Shown here in pieces: positions 34,118 through 42,792 of a DNA stretch of 64,000 bases. The position numbers were made by a program, and so were the translations under genes. Each line of letters opens with the position of its first letter. Within the stretch, counting starts at the first letter, position 1. Source of the DNA: Planctomycetota bacterium (GTDB lineage: Bacteria > Planctomycetota > Phycisphaerae > Sedimentisphaerales > Anaerohalosphaeraceae); the NCBI GenBank assembly GCA_013349435.1, contig DUZQ01000004.1:18132-82131 (forward strand), read 5' to 3'. A model generated the notes under the pieces. The model had not been told where the DNA came from and searched no databases. It saw only the letters and a program-made list of their open reading frames with translations.

Positions 34118-34993
34118 TTGTCGGAACAGGTATTAAATTTGGGTATTCCCAAGGGCAGTTTGGAAGAGGCGACACTGGATTTGCTTACAAAGGCCGGTTT
34201 CAAAATATCCGACTACGGGAGGAGTTACTTCCCCCGGATTGACGACGATGCCATTCGCCTGATTATGCTTCGGGCGCAGGAGATGAGCCGATATGTTGAA
34301 GACGGGGTGTTGGATGCCGGATTTACCGGGCACGACTGGATCGAGGAAAACAGTTCCGAGGTTCATGAGGTATGCGAACTGCTCTACAGCAAGACGACAA
34401 GCAGACCGGCACGCTGGGTGCTTGCGGTACCGAGCGAATCGAAAGTCCGCGAGCCGGGCGACCTTGAGGGGGGGATAATCGCTACGGAATTAGTTAACGC
34501 CACGAGGAGATATTTCAAAGCCAGGCACATAAACGTTAAGGTCGAATTCAGTTGGGGAGCGACCGAGGTCAAGGCGAGGCTTGTGGATGGTATCGTGGAA
34601 TTGACCGAAACCGGGTCATCTCTGCGGGCGAATGATTTGAGGATTGTTGATACCGTAATGACGTCCACTACGAGGTTCATCGCCAACAAGGAATCGTGGA
34701 AGGACAAATTCAAACGCCGCAAGATTGAGAACATTGCTATTCTTCTTAATGCCGCCATAGACGCCAAGACAATGGTGGGAATGAAGATGAACGTTAAAAA
34801 GTCGGATATTGACAAGGTATTGAAGGTTTTACCGGCGGAGAAAAGCCCGACGGTTTCGCCTCTGGCTGACTGCGACTACGTAGCGGTTGAGATTTTAATA
34901 GAAGATGAGGTTGAGCGGCGTTTGATCCCGAAGTTGAAGCGTGTGGGAGCATCGGGAATAATCACATACCCGTTAAACAAGGTAATTCATTAG
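34118..34993 (+). CDS. hisG: ATP phosphoribosyltransferase, long form
   Basis: A 291-residue HisG with a TTG start at 34118, seven bases after AAAGGAG. It begins LNLGIPKGSLEEATLDLLTKAGFKI. Key blocks: VLDAGFTGHDWIEE, GIIATELVNATRRYF and IVELTETGSSLRANDLRIVDTVMTSTTRFIANK, the PRPP-binding region. The last 75 residues (AKTMVGMKMNVKKSDIDKVLKVLP to PLNKVIH) form the ferredoxin-like regulatory domain of the long, histidine-inhibited form, which forms hexamers and needs no HisZ. It catalyses the first step of histidine synthesis. It is the last gene before a repeat element and yebC. Other his genes, except hisD at 21.5 kb, are absent here. Confidence 0.94.
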   Translation: MSEQVLNLGIPKGSLEEATLDLLTKAGFKISDYGRSYFPRIDDDAIRLIMLRAQEMSRYVEDGVLDAGFTGHDWIEENSSEVHEVCELLYSKTTSRPARWVLAVPSESKVREPGDLEGGIIATELVNATRRYFKARHINVKVEFSWGATEVKARLVDGIVELTETGSSLRANDLRIVDTVMTSTTRFIANKESWKDKFKRRKIENIAILLNAAIDAKTMVGMKMNVKKSDIDKVLKVLPAEKSPTVSPLADCDYVAVEILIEDEVERRLIPKLKRVGASGIITYPLNKVIH

Positions 34994-35010
34994 GTGGATA
35001 TCTCAAAACT

Positions 35011-35107
35011 GTCACCCTGAGCGAAGCGAAGGGTCTTGGTTGAATTAAGTAGATTCTTCGTCCGGCGTATTCCGGTACATCGGGATACACGACGGACTCA
35101 GAATGAC
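35011..35107 (+). repeat. Intact copy of dispersed repeat with terminal inverted repeats
   Basis: A 97-bp element begins GTCACCCTGAG (35011-35021) and ends CTCAGAATGAC (35097-35107), an imperfect terminal inverted repeat. The interior (AGATTCTTCGTCCGGCGTAT, then TCCGG) recurs in reverse at 27733-27797. It sits 18 bases after hisG and 28 bases before yebC, so it lies within the leader of yebC. No coding capacity. Likely a REP- or MITE-like non-autonomous element. Confidence 0.75.
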
Positions 35108-35134
35108 AATAAAAAATCTTTTAAGGGTGTAAGG

Positions 35135-35887
35135 ATGTCGGGACATTCACACTGGGCTGGAATAAAGTATAAAAAGGCGGCCAACGACGCCAAGCGTGGA
35201 AGGATATGGAGCAAGATAGCTCGTTCTATCATAGTAGCGGCCAAGGCGGGTGGCGGTGACCCGACCCAGAATCTCACTCTTCGCTACGCGATAGACAAGG
35301 CCAAAGCGGCTAATATGCCCAAGGACACCATCGAAAAGGCCATCAAGAAGGGGACCGGCGAACTGGGTGTCGTCAACTATGACGAGGTGCTTTATGAGGG
35401 TTATGGGCCGGGGGGTGTCGCTATTATGATGGACGGCCTTACCGATAATCGCAACCGCACGGGACCGGAGATAAAAAAAATATTTGAAAAGCGGGGTGGC
35501 TCGCTGGGCGCAAGTGGATGTGTGAGCTGGATGTTCAGCAAGAAGGGGTTGATTACCATCAGGACGGACGCCGTCGGCGAGAACGAGTTGATGGAACTGG
35601 CCCTCTCGGCGGGCGCCGATGATATGGAGCAGGTGGGTGATATTTATGAGCTGACGTGTGACCCTGCTGCATACGAGCAGCTCAAAAAAGCTCTTCGTGA
35701 AAGACAGATTCCAATGGAAGTCGCCGAAATATCGATGGTGCCGCAAAACAATGTGCCGGTAAAAGATGTTGAAACGGCCAAGAAGGTACTTGGCCTGATG
35801 GAGGAATTTGAAGACCACGAAGACGTTCAGAATGTCTATGCAAACTTCGACATCCCCGACGAAATAGTCAAACAGGTCGAAGAATAA
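35135..35887 (+). CDS. yebC: YebC/PmpR-family protein
   Basis: A 250-residue YebC from ATG 35135. The open frame continues upstream through a repeat element but that part is not conserved. It starts MSGHSHWAGIKYKKAANDAKRGRIWSKIARSI, with the typical N-terminal domain, followed by AIDKAKAANMPKDTIEKAIKKGTGE and YEGYGPGGVAIMMDGLTDNRNRT. The remaining two domains include GGSLGASGCVSWMFSKKGLI and a C-terminal VYANFDIPDEI. Family members act as transcription regulators and, in recent work, as translation factors helping ribosomes past polyproline stretches. The role here is not decided. The length is typical. Upstream AAGG at 35130-35133 is close to the ATG. It converges with the terpene-cyclase operon. 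Confidence 0.92.
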   Translation: MSGHSHWAGIKYKKAANDAKRGRIWSKIARSIIVAAKAGGGDPTQNLTLRYAIDKAKAANMPKDTIEKAIKKGTGELGVVNYDEVLYEGYGPGGVAIMMDGLTDNRNRTGPEIKKIFEKRGGSLGASGCVSWMFSKKGLITIRTDAVGENELMELALSAGADDMEQVGDIYELTCDPAAYEQLKKALRERQIPMEVAEISMVPQNNVPVKDVETAKKVLGLMEEFEDHEDVQNVYANFDIPDEIVKQVEE

Positions 35888-35984
35888 TTCGGGCAGAGGG
35901 TGATTCCATCTCCGGATAACTGCATGCCACCCAAAAAGGAGGATATACCCCGACTTTCAAAATTCAACTCCCAATACGCAAATA

Positions 35985-37817
35985 TCAGGATAGTTTTTTG
36001 ACTTTATTGAGGGCCGAGACGGTAAAAATGAAAGGGTAGAGCTTTTCGAAGTACCAGAGCCTTGCAAAATACAGGCCGATGGGGGCCGGATGCATATTGT
36101 TTCCCTTGTCGGTTTTATCCGCCAGTGAAGCTGCACCGCGCAAAAGGACGCGTTCTATAGTTCCTTTCAGCGACTCATAATTATCGGGAAATGAAAAAAC
36201 AGATACACCTGCAAGTGCATCGAGAGCAACAGCGCTTTCTTCTATGGATGATTTGACGGCTTTTGCCGGTCCCCAGCCGCCGTCATGATTCTGTACGGAC
36301 AATAGCCACCCCACTGCTTTTGCAATCGGCAGGGCGCAGCAGTTAAGATACGACTGAGGGGTCTTCTGCAGAGCTGTAAGGACGCGGCTTGTTCCGTAAA
36401 CCGGATTCGCATGGTGTGGTGCGGACTCGTTGCCGAACCATAACGGAACCCATGAACCGTCATCGGCCTGGACGTTTACCAGGTATTTTATGCCTTTTAC
36501 GATTGAGGTGCTTATTCGGCGGCTTAGGGCTTTTGTTAGCTTATCCTGCCAAAGGGCCATAGCAGAAACGGCATGCGAGGTCAAATCGGGCGAGCTTCTG
36601 TCGAACGGCAGCTTCAGCCGGCCCCTGCAGAAGGTCGGGAAACCTCCATCGCGATTCTGCTGGCCCAGGAGCCACTTGACTCCGGCTGCTGCTGCCTTTA
36701 TTACGCGCTCGTCAATCAGGTTGAGGTTGGCAAGAGCAATTAAAGCAGCCGCCGTATCATCGGCATCGGGCACGCCCCCGGACAGGTGTGTCCACGCCCA
36801 GCCGCCCGGCGGGGTGTGAGTGTAAGGGTGAACGCGGGTGTATTGTTGCAAGAGGAGCTGGTCCTGAATCATTTTCCGCTCAGGCAGCGGAAGGATATTT
36901 TCAAAGTCGCTTCCGGCTGCAAGGGCATTTACCGACAGGGTGGTCAGCCATGTTGCAAGATTTGTATCTATCGGCCAACTGCCGTCATCCCTGACAGAGT
37001 TGCGCAGAAACTCAATACCTTTTGAGACAACGGGGCTGTCATCTCGGCCGGCTGCGGCAAGGCTCATAACCACAAAAGCCGTCAGCGGAACCGCTTCAAG
37101 AAAGCCGCCACCTGCAGGTTGGATGTTTTCCAATACCGCAAGGGTCTTTGCCCTTGTTGCGTGTCGCAGGAGTCTTAAGAGCGGATTTGCGGGTCGGTTT
37201 TTATGGTAGTTGACCTGTCCGATTGCTATCAGGGCCGGCAGGGCATAGCTCACCACCGGAAGACGCAGCCATTTGAATAACTGATGAGGACATGCCGCCA
37301 GTTCAAAAGGTAATGGCTTGATATTTGACCAGGCACCGGTCCCGACACCTAATCTGCCGGCAAGGGCACACATAGTCAGAATAGGCACAGAAAAAGTCCT
37401 GTCATTTCCGTATTGTTGATTAATTGCGCTTATCAGAAAGTGGGGCTTCAGTGAGTTCGTTTGACGTACAATCCAGGATTCTGCCCTGGCGACGACATCC
37501 CGCCGGTCAAGCGAATCTTTCTGTGCCGTAAACGCAGCCCAGCAAAGCATCGTTGCAGGCAGATTACTGCGGCTTAAGATGCTGTCGCCCCATCCTCCAT
37601 CCGGATTTTGATTTTTGCCGAGCCAATCCAGGCCTGAGTGGATAAGGAATTTATGTTTTTTCTCATCGGCGATAAACAGAGCAAAGACGGCTGTAGCCGT
37701 AGCAAGCGCACTGCCCGACAGGTATCCGGGCCAGTACCCTTCCGGCAGCCGGGCGGCAATGAGGCTCTTTTTTGCAGCCGAGAGTGTCTGCTCGATGCTT
37801 TCAGTTTCAATGTGCAT
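35985..37817 (-). CDS. Squalene-hopene cyclase-like class II terpene cyclase
   Basis: A 610-residue protein of the terpene cyclase/prenyltransferase alpha-barrel family, close to the usual 630 of squalene-hopene cyclases. The class II acid motif D-x-D-D is present as PDADDTAAAL (D351, D353, D354). QW repeats occur throughout: QNPDGGWGDS (70-79), DDGSWPID (277-284), QQNRDGGFP, QADDGSWVPLWFGNE and QNHDGGWGP. The W-F-G-N-E to N-P-V-Y-G-T region parallels the W-G-V-N-Y-I-Y-G-T block of hopene cyclases. It should protonate and cyclise a polyprenyl chain at the membrane. The substrate need not be squalene: neighbouring genes supply a polyprenyl synthase and redox proteins. There is a 2-base gap to the upstream gene. 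Last gene of the directon. Confidence 0.85.
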   Translation of the reverse strand: MHIETESIEQTLSAAKKSLIAARLPEGYWPGYLSGSALATATAVFALFIADEKKHKFLIHSGLDWLGKNQNPDGGWGDSILSRSNLPATMLCWAAFTAQKDSLDRRDVVARAESWIVRQTNSLKPHFLISAINQQYGNDRTFSVPILTMCALAGRLGVGTGAWSNIKPLPFELAACPHQLFKWLRLPVVSYALPALIAIGQVNYHKNRPANPLLRLLRHATRAKTLAVLENIQPAGGGFLEAVPLTAFVVMSLAAAGRDDSPVVSKGIEFLRNSVRDDGSWPIDTNLATWLTTLSVNALAAGSDFENILPLPERKMIQDQLLLQQYTRVHPYTHTPPGGWAWTHLSGGVPDADDTAAALIALANLNLIDERVIKAAAAGVKWLLGQQNRDGGFPTFCRGRLKLPFDRSSPDLTSHAVSAMALWQDKLTKALSRRISTSIVKGIKYLVNVQADDGSWVPLWFGNESAPHHANPVYGTSRVLTALQKTPQSYLNCCALPIAKAVGWLLSVQNHDGGWGPAKAVKSSIEESAVALDALAGVSVFSFPDNYESLKGTIERVLLRGAASLADKTDKGNNMHPAPIGLYFARLWYFEKLYPFIFTVSALNKVKKLS

Positions 37818-37819
37818 AG

Positions 37820-38650
37820 CTATTGACTCAAATGGCCCATTGCAAGCAGTGCATAATAAGTGTACTCGCAGTCGGTTGTTTTTTCAGCGGAACTTGCACA
37901 AAATCCGCCCTGAGGGTCCCAAAGGTCGTCAATAAAGTCAAGACATTGCTCTTTTATTTCGAGCAGCGGCGCCCCTGCTTCAAAGAGTGCATGGATTGCG
38001 GTCGCGGTGGAAAGAAGGTCGGGCGGGCCGACCTCGGGCATCACGCAGAAGCCGCCTTTGGGGCTGACGCAGGAAAACAACCGGTCGATGGCTTGTTCGG
38101 GGACCGGTTCGTTCAGATGATGAAGTATTGTTACCGCTGCCGCGGTGCTGGGTGTTGCGGCGACTTTGATGTCGGCCTGATTGGCGTATCCGCCATCGGC
38201 GGTACGTAAGGAGGCGATACTATCCAAAAAGATTTTTTTGTCGTAAGTCTCAACGGATAAATCCTGATAGGCACACAGCGCAAGGAAACATTTATAAATC
38301 GTGGGGTTTTGTTCGAGAAGGTTTGCGATACGGCGGGCGATATTGCTGTGAATGCCGGGTCGTGCCGGGTATGAAATATCCGCCCAACAGCGAACAAGAC
38401 AGGCCAGGTGAACCAGGTCGAGTGATTGGCCCTGCCCGAACTTTGCCAGATAGCCTGTGATTTTGTCCTTGGGAATCTCTTCTTCCAGTGCCAAAAGGGA
38501 CTCTATGCCAAAAACGGTGTAATACAAATCGCTCCTGCCGGCCCTGTCCTGGAATCCGCCCTCTTCATTAAGCTTATCTTTAATGAAATCGACCACGGGC
38601 ACAACTCGGTCTTTAAGTAATATTTCAGCCCGACCCGCCGCCTTCAGCAT
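37820..38650 (-). CDS. Prenyltransferase/squalene-oxidase repeat protein
   Basis: A 276-residue (alpha/alpha) barrel protein. ATG 38650 has AAGG six bases upstream. An ATG at 38668 would extend it by six residues into the upstream gene. Repeats of the prenyltransferase-beta/cyclase type: NEEGGFQDRAGRSDLYYTVFGIESLLAL, SLRTADGGYANQ, CVSPKGGFCVMPEVGPPDLLSTATAIHALFEAG, DPQGGFCASSAEKTTDCEYTYYALLAMG. The pattern resembles the beta subunit of protein prenyltransferases (D-x-x-Y-T-Y ... G-G-F) more than hopene cyclases. No D-x-D-D motif is seen. It may be the second half of a two-part cyclase, or a prenyl-binding scaffold for its neighbour. Its start overlaps or abuts the polyprenyl synthase, and it is followed by the cyclase after two bases. 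Confidence 0.8.
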   Translation of the reverse strand: MLKAAGRAEILLKDRVVPVVDFIKDKLNEEGGFQDRAGRSDLYYTVFGIESLLALEEEIPKDKITGYLAKFGQGQSLDLVHLACLVRCWADISYPARPGIHSNIARRIANLLEQNPTIYKCFLALCAYQDLSVETYDKKIFLDSIASLRTADGGYANQADIKVAATPSTAAAVTILHHLNEPVPEQAIDRLFSCVSPKGGFCVMPEVGPPDLLSTATAIHALFEAGAPLLEIKEQCLDFIDDLWDPQGGFCASSAEKTTDCEYTYYALLAMGHLSQ

Positions 38651-40313
38651 CCGTCGCCTTATACTCATTGCAACAACCCATCACATCAATATCGCTGAAT
38701 ATTTTACTGATTATCCTTCGCAGAAGGCCTTTCAATGTCGCATTTTGCACAGCCCCGAGAGAGCTTACAGCCCGCAGCCTGTAGGACTCCATAAGCCCAA
38801 GGGCGATGCTTTTGGCTCGCGTTTGGGCAAGTATATTGAGGACTTTATTGAAATCTTTAACTTCGCCGGCCGATTGCCTCCAGACGAATTCGAGCAATTT
38901 TTTGTCGTCTGGGGCGGCTCTTTCAAAAGCAATTGCCAAAAGCACCGACGGCCTGTTTTGGCACAGGTCGCCGCCGGCGGGTTTTGCATCAAGGTCGTTG
39001 ACATCATCCATAATCTGATAGGCAATACCGAGCGAGCGGCTGTACTCGGTGAGCGTTTGAGCCAATTGTTCGTCCCGACCGGCTAAAATTGCACCCAGCC
39101 TTAGTGCGACCTCAAAGGCGGGACTTGTCTTATCTTCGAATATATCGATAACCTCAGCGACCCTTAAGGGCCTGGGCTCGCGCATCCAGAACAGCTCTTT
39201 GCCTTGTCCGAGACACAATTGTTTGTGCCCTGCTGAGGCAACCTGCAGCATTTTGGCTCCGCAATCGGTGGAAGCTTCGGCAAGCAGATGGTATCCCTGC
39301 CCGACAAGATAGTCGCCGATATTTATCGCGACAGGAACTCCGTACTCGGCATGGAGGGTCTTTTGGCCGTAACGCATAATATCGGCGTCTTCAATGTCAT
39401 CGTGAACAAGAGAAGCTTTGTGAAAACATTCGACTGCCACCGCGACCTTAATCAACTCCTGCGAAAAGGCCGGCTCGGTGGCTTTTGCCAGAGCCTGGTA
39501 CGCCGCGACCGCCAGGAAAGGCCGCCACCTTTTCCCCGACCGACCGAGCCACTCGACTGCCGTTTTCGCGGTCGGGTCCCCGCCCGGCTGCAAAAGCGAT
39601 ATGAGGCGTTCGGTGGTAAAAAGGTCCCGGACTTTTTTTCTCAGGCTATTAAGGTCAATGCGACCGCTACGGTCGTCTCCGGTTTCATAGATGGCATCAA
39701 GAACCCAGTCAACATCCACACTTGTGTTTTCACAACCATCATACAGAAGCGGTATCGCAATACCCGGGACCGCGCCGGCTTCCATATATGGAAAAGTTTT
39801 TTCCAGCACATCCAGACAGCTTACGCCGACGATTGCTTCAATCCTACCGGTTTCGATAAGGCTCATCACGACAGGCGAGCCCTCGGCAATAAGAACGGCA
39901 TATCCCAATTGTTCGGCCTGGGCCTGCAATTCGCTCAGGATGCATCTTCCACATCGCCGGCAAACAAGACCGACCTCATCAAAATCGGCCGGACAATTGT
40001 CCTTGTCCCGCAGGCATTTCGGCAGCAAAAGTAAACGTCTGTTATAAGGTATGCCCGCTACGGTCTGGCGCCATATCTCATTGTTGAGCAGAACGACTAA
40101 AAACTTCAGATGCACATCCTTCAGGCCGTAGGTTTTGATTATCCGGCCGCAGTGTCTGTGCAACTCATCAAGAGAGACCGGCCCGACAAGACTTGTTTTT
40201 ACGGCATATTCACGGACAATCCCCAGCACCCTGTTCCTCTGCTGTTTCGTAGAGGGTATATCGGCCTGAGGCTCTCTGACCGGTCTTATCGAAGCTATAA
40301 TGTCCCTTCGCAT
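38625..40313 (-). CDS. DUF116-polyprenyl synthase fusion
   Basis: A 562-residue two-domain protein. Residues about 25-205 form a DUF116 domain with five cysteines (100, 107, 118, 121, 124: [19 protein letters not shown]), probably a metal or Fe-S site, then [27 protein letters not shown]. Residues about 235-560 form an all-helical trans-polyprenyl diphosphate synthase: [16 protein letters not shown], the first Asp-rich motif [10 protein letters not shown] (305-309) and the second [10 protein letters not shown] (436-440). It extends isoprenoid chains from IPP and allylic diphosphates. A fusion with DUF116 is unusual and links prenyl synthesis to a cysteine-rich domain. It overlaps the radical SAM gene by 19 bases and the downstream barrel gene, so the module is translationally coupled. 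Confidence 0.88.
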   Translation of the reverse strand: MRRDIIASIRPVREPQADIPSTKQQRNRVLGIVREYAVKTSLVGPVSLDELHRHCGRIIKTYGLKDVHLKFLVVLLNNEIWRQTVAGIPYNRRLLLLPKCLRDKDNCPADFDEVGLVCRRCGRCILSELQAQAEQLGYAVLIAEGSPVVMSLIETGRIEAIVGVSCLDVLEKTFPYMEAGAVPGIAIPLLYDGCENTSVDVDWVLDAIYETGDDRSGRIDLNSLRKKVRDLFTTERLISLLQPGGDPTAKTAVEWLGRSGKRWRPFLAVAAYQALAKATEPAFSQELIKVAVAVECFHKASLVHDDIEDADIMRYGQKTLHAEYGVPVAINIGDYLVGQGYHLLAEASTDCGAKMLQVASAGHKQLCLGQGKELFWMREPRPLRVAEVIDIFEDKTSPAFEVALRLGAILAGRDEQLAQTLTEYSRSLGIAYQIMDDVNDLDAKPAGGDLCQNRPSVLLAIAFERAAPDDKKLLEFVWRQSAGEVKDFNKVLNILAQTRAKSIALGLMESYRLRAVSSLGAVQNATLKGLLRRIISKIFSDIDVMGCCNEYKATDAEGGGSG

Positions 40314-41866
40314 ACTCGAATCTCTTTAAGGCTGGAATTTTTTTCAATCTGCCTGCCGACCTTCCTGAAGGTCCTGCGCCATGAAGTTATTTCGCACCTC
40401 CCCAGCACCTGCATCAGCGCCCTTTTAATCGGGGACACTCCACCGGCCCGCTGATTGTCGAGAAATAATCGCGGCACCCGCCTGAAGTTTATCTCGTAAC
40501 AGGTTCTGTAAAGCCGCAGATGGTCCTGTCTCATTTTAGCAAGCGTAAATTTTTGCCCCGCCTGTATCTGTTCGGCTGATAAAGGCTCATAGAAAACGGG
40601 GAAAATAGCCGCACGTTGGGTCCCAAGATATTCAACGAGCCTTTGAGTACGGGCGATGTCATCAGGTATTTCACCCGGCAGGCCGAGCACTATACTGAAA
40701 ACGGAAAAGAAGCCGTTTCGGCTCATCTTTTGGGCTGCCTGTCGAACCATGTCGTCCCAGTCATCGGGCCGAAACGGTGCTACCTTGCCCGGGCAGTTTG
40801 CGGCGACGAGATTACCGTTTGCGCTTTCTGCACCCATATTGACCCAAAGGTAATCCGTTTTGGCGCTCCATGTAAGCAGTCTTCTGATTTCGGATAATTG
40901 TTCATCGGTCAACTGCAGTACGCTGGTGATATTGGCGTGGTCTGTCTGCATAAAAGACAAACCTTTTATTCTCCGCATCTTCTGCAGCAAATCGCATAAC
41001 TTTTCAAAGTCTGGCTTTAGTCCGACTGCACCATAGCGAAAGAAATCCTCGCTGCTGCTGACAACCGAGGTAATTCCGTTGGCAACGTTTGTTTCGATGT
41101 CGGCCAGGATGACCTCCGGACGAAGATGGGCCATTTTTTTTTGGGCCATACTACAGAAACCACAACCTCTGCCGCAGCCCCTTGAAAGCTCGACAATACC
41201 CAACATCGACGCCCCTTTTACAGGCCTGATATTCTCAGCGGAACTATTCTGGTCCGAGATATATCCATCTACCTGCTTTTCTTCGATAAGGTCGGTGAAC
41301 AAGTCCGGTCCGCGGTTTTCAAAATAACCATCGAACACTACGTCAATGCACCGTGATGAAGTATCGTCATCGTACCTGTCCCACTGCCAGGCCCCGGCCC
41401 CGCCGCCGACGACCTTGAACTTGTATTTGTTTTTCGCCTGGCTGATATATTCGAGCATTTGCCTCGTCCAGTAGCTCGTATATAACTCGCCTTTCCAGAA
41501 ATTCCTCGTCGTGGTATTGCTCATCGCCGTGCCTAAGGGGTCGCTCGAACTGAAACCGACAACTTTAACCCACGGCCCCAACAGACCCGGCAGAGCCTGG
41601 GGTGTTGTGCAGACCACGTCATTAGCGGTAAGGCCGGTTAAGTCAAGAAGGGCCGACTCAACCCGCCGAAGGCCGAGTGGCGCCTGTTTCGCCCTGCCGA
41701 ATTTATCCGCAGGGACGGCCGGGCAGATAAAAGAACGCATCACAAATTCAGGCACCTGCGTGGTCTGCATCGTGGCAAATATGCCTTCGAACAAAACCTT
41801 ATACGAGGCGCTAAGGGTCCTGTCGGCAACAAGTATCACGGCAGGTCTTGATTTTTTTTCTTTCAC
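40295..41866 (-). CDS. Radical SAM enzyme of the isoprenoid module
   Basis: A 523-residue radical SAM protein. GTG 41866 is taken as start because GGGAGG lies seven bases upstream and GTGA overlaps the stop of the ferredoxin gene. The N-terminal 200 residues resemble a B12-binding-like alpha/beta domain ([32 protein letters not shown], then [14 protein letters not shown]) but show no clear D-x-H-x-x-G cobalamin motif. The cluster motif is [17 protein letters not shown], that is C-x3-C-x2-C. Then come [33 protein letters not shown] and [15 protein letters not shown]. It should cleave AdoMet and act on an isoprenoid product or a partner. The substrate is unknown. It lies between a ferredoxin that could reduce its cluster and the polyprenyl synthase. 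Confidence 0.88.
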   Translation of the reverse strand: MKEKKSRPAVILVADRTLSASYKVLFEGIFATMQTTQVPEFVMRSFICPAVPADKFGRAKQAPLGLRRVESALLDLTGLTANDVVCTTPQALPGLLGPWVKVVGFSSSDPLGTAMSNTTTRNFWKGELYTSYWTRQMLEYISQAKNKYKFKVVGGGAGAWQWDRYDDDTSSRCIDVVFDGYFENRGPDLFTDLIEEKQVDGYISDQNSSAENIRPVKGASMLGIVELSRGCGRGCGFCSMAQKKMAHLRPEVILADIETNVANGITSVVSSSEDFFRYGAVGLKPDFEKLCDLLQKMRRIKGLSFMQTDHANITSVLQLTDEQLSEIRRLLTWSAKTDYLWVNMGAESANGNLVAANCPGKVAPFRPDDWDDMVRQAAQKMSRNGFFSVFSIVLGLPGEIPDDIARTQRLVEYLGTQRAAIFPVFYEPLSAEQIQAGQKFTLAKMRQDHLRLYRTCYEINFRRVPRLFLDNQRAGGVSPIKRALMQVLGRCEITSWRRTFRKVGRQIEKNSSLKEIRVCEGTL

Positions 41867-42753
41867 CGCCGTTCCTCCCTCTTGCACCGGCAATCACATT
41901 GGTTTGGTATGGAATCGGGGCGCCCCTGCGATTCTTTGAGCGGGTTGTCCGAATTTTCTTGTGCGCCGGTTAATGAGTCTATGACTTCCTGCGGGATATC
42001 CAGCTCGTTTTGCAGTTTCGAAAAACGAGAAACTTCATGCCCGCTTCCTTTCTTCTGTGAAAAGCTTTGAATTTTTCCACGCCCCCTGAGCACATCATGA
42101 ATATCGGCTCCCAGAAGTTCGCTAAGCCTGGTGCCGGTGTCGGTTCGATGCCCGGCATCGGGACCGATTCGGTCTCCGTTGAACGGGCTTTCGGTATATT
42201 TTGGAAAGATAATGGCTTTTTGCGGACACACGCGGGCACATGCGGGACAATTTGTCTTGCAATTAGCGGGCTTTTGGACCTGTACCTGTCCCTGTTCCGA
42301 AAGGCCAAAAACTCCGAAAAGACAGAAATTCAGACACTGTTTGCAGTTTGCACATCGGTCATAGTCAATTACGGGAAACCAGGGTATCCATTCTGAGGTC
42401 TTGTCGAGCCGGAGCTTTTGATGGCTTTTTTGAGACTTTTCATATTTTGACAGCGATTCAAGGATATCTTCTACACTGTCGGTTTTCATATTAAAAAACT
42501 CTACACCTTGTGCCGGTAACGGTGCACCTGCGGCATGAAAGAGCCATTTGACCGCTCGCTCAAAACATGCGATTATTTTCAGATTTTCCATTCCGGCCCA
42601 GCGTCGAAGTACCGGGTCCCGGCGGGCCGACAGCTCGCACAGGTCCGGCACCGCCTCAAATTCGACACCTGAGTCCGTAAGTTGCTCGCGCAGGTTTGCC
42701 TTTACCCCATCGGGGATGACCTGGGAGTATGCGCAGTTGCAGTAAAGAATCAA
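41863..42753 (-). CDS. Ferredoxin-type 4Fe-4S protein
   Basis: A 296-residue protein starting with TTG 42753. The N-terminal 90 residues form an unrecognised alpha/beta domain ([15 protein letters not shown] ... [19 protein letters not shown]) with three early cysteines. The middle carries two cluster motifs: [19 protein letters not shown] (C-x2-C-x2-C-x3-C) and [21 protein letters not shown]. The last 100 residues are polar and lack structure-like hydrophobic pattern, ending in a cysteine-rich [12 protein letters not shown]. It likely donates electrons to the radical SAM enzyme encoded after it, with which it shares a GTGA overlap. The long C-terminal extension and terminal C-x-C-x-C are odd. 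It starts 39 bases after the triple-propeller gene, so they may share a transcript. Confidence 0.82.
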   Translation of the reverse strand: MILYCNCAYSQVIPDGVKANLREQLTDSGVEFEAVPDLCELSARRDPVLRRWAGMENLKIIACFERAVKWLFHAAGAPLPAQGVEFFNMKTDSVEDILESLSKYEKSQKSHQKLRLDKTSEWIPWFPVIDYDRCANCKQCLNFCLFGVFGLSEQGQVQVQKPANCKTNCPACARVCPQKAIIFPKYTESPFNGDRIGPDAGHRTDTGTRLSELLGADIHDVLRGRGKIQSFSQKKGSGHEVSRFSKLQNELDIPQEVIDSLTGAQENSDNPLKESQGRPDSIPNQCDCRCKREERR

Positions 42754-42792
42754 CGAAGGTTTTGATATGTCCGGCTGTTTATTCAGTTTTGG

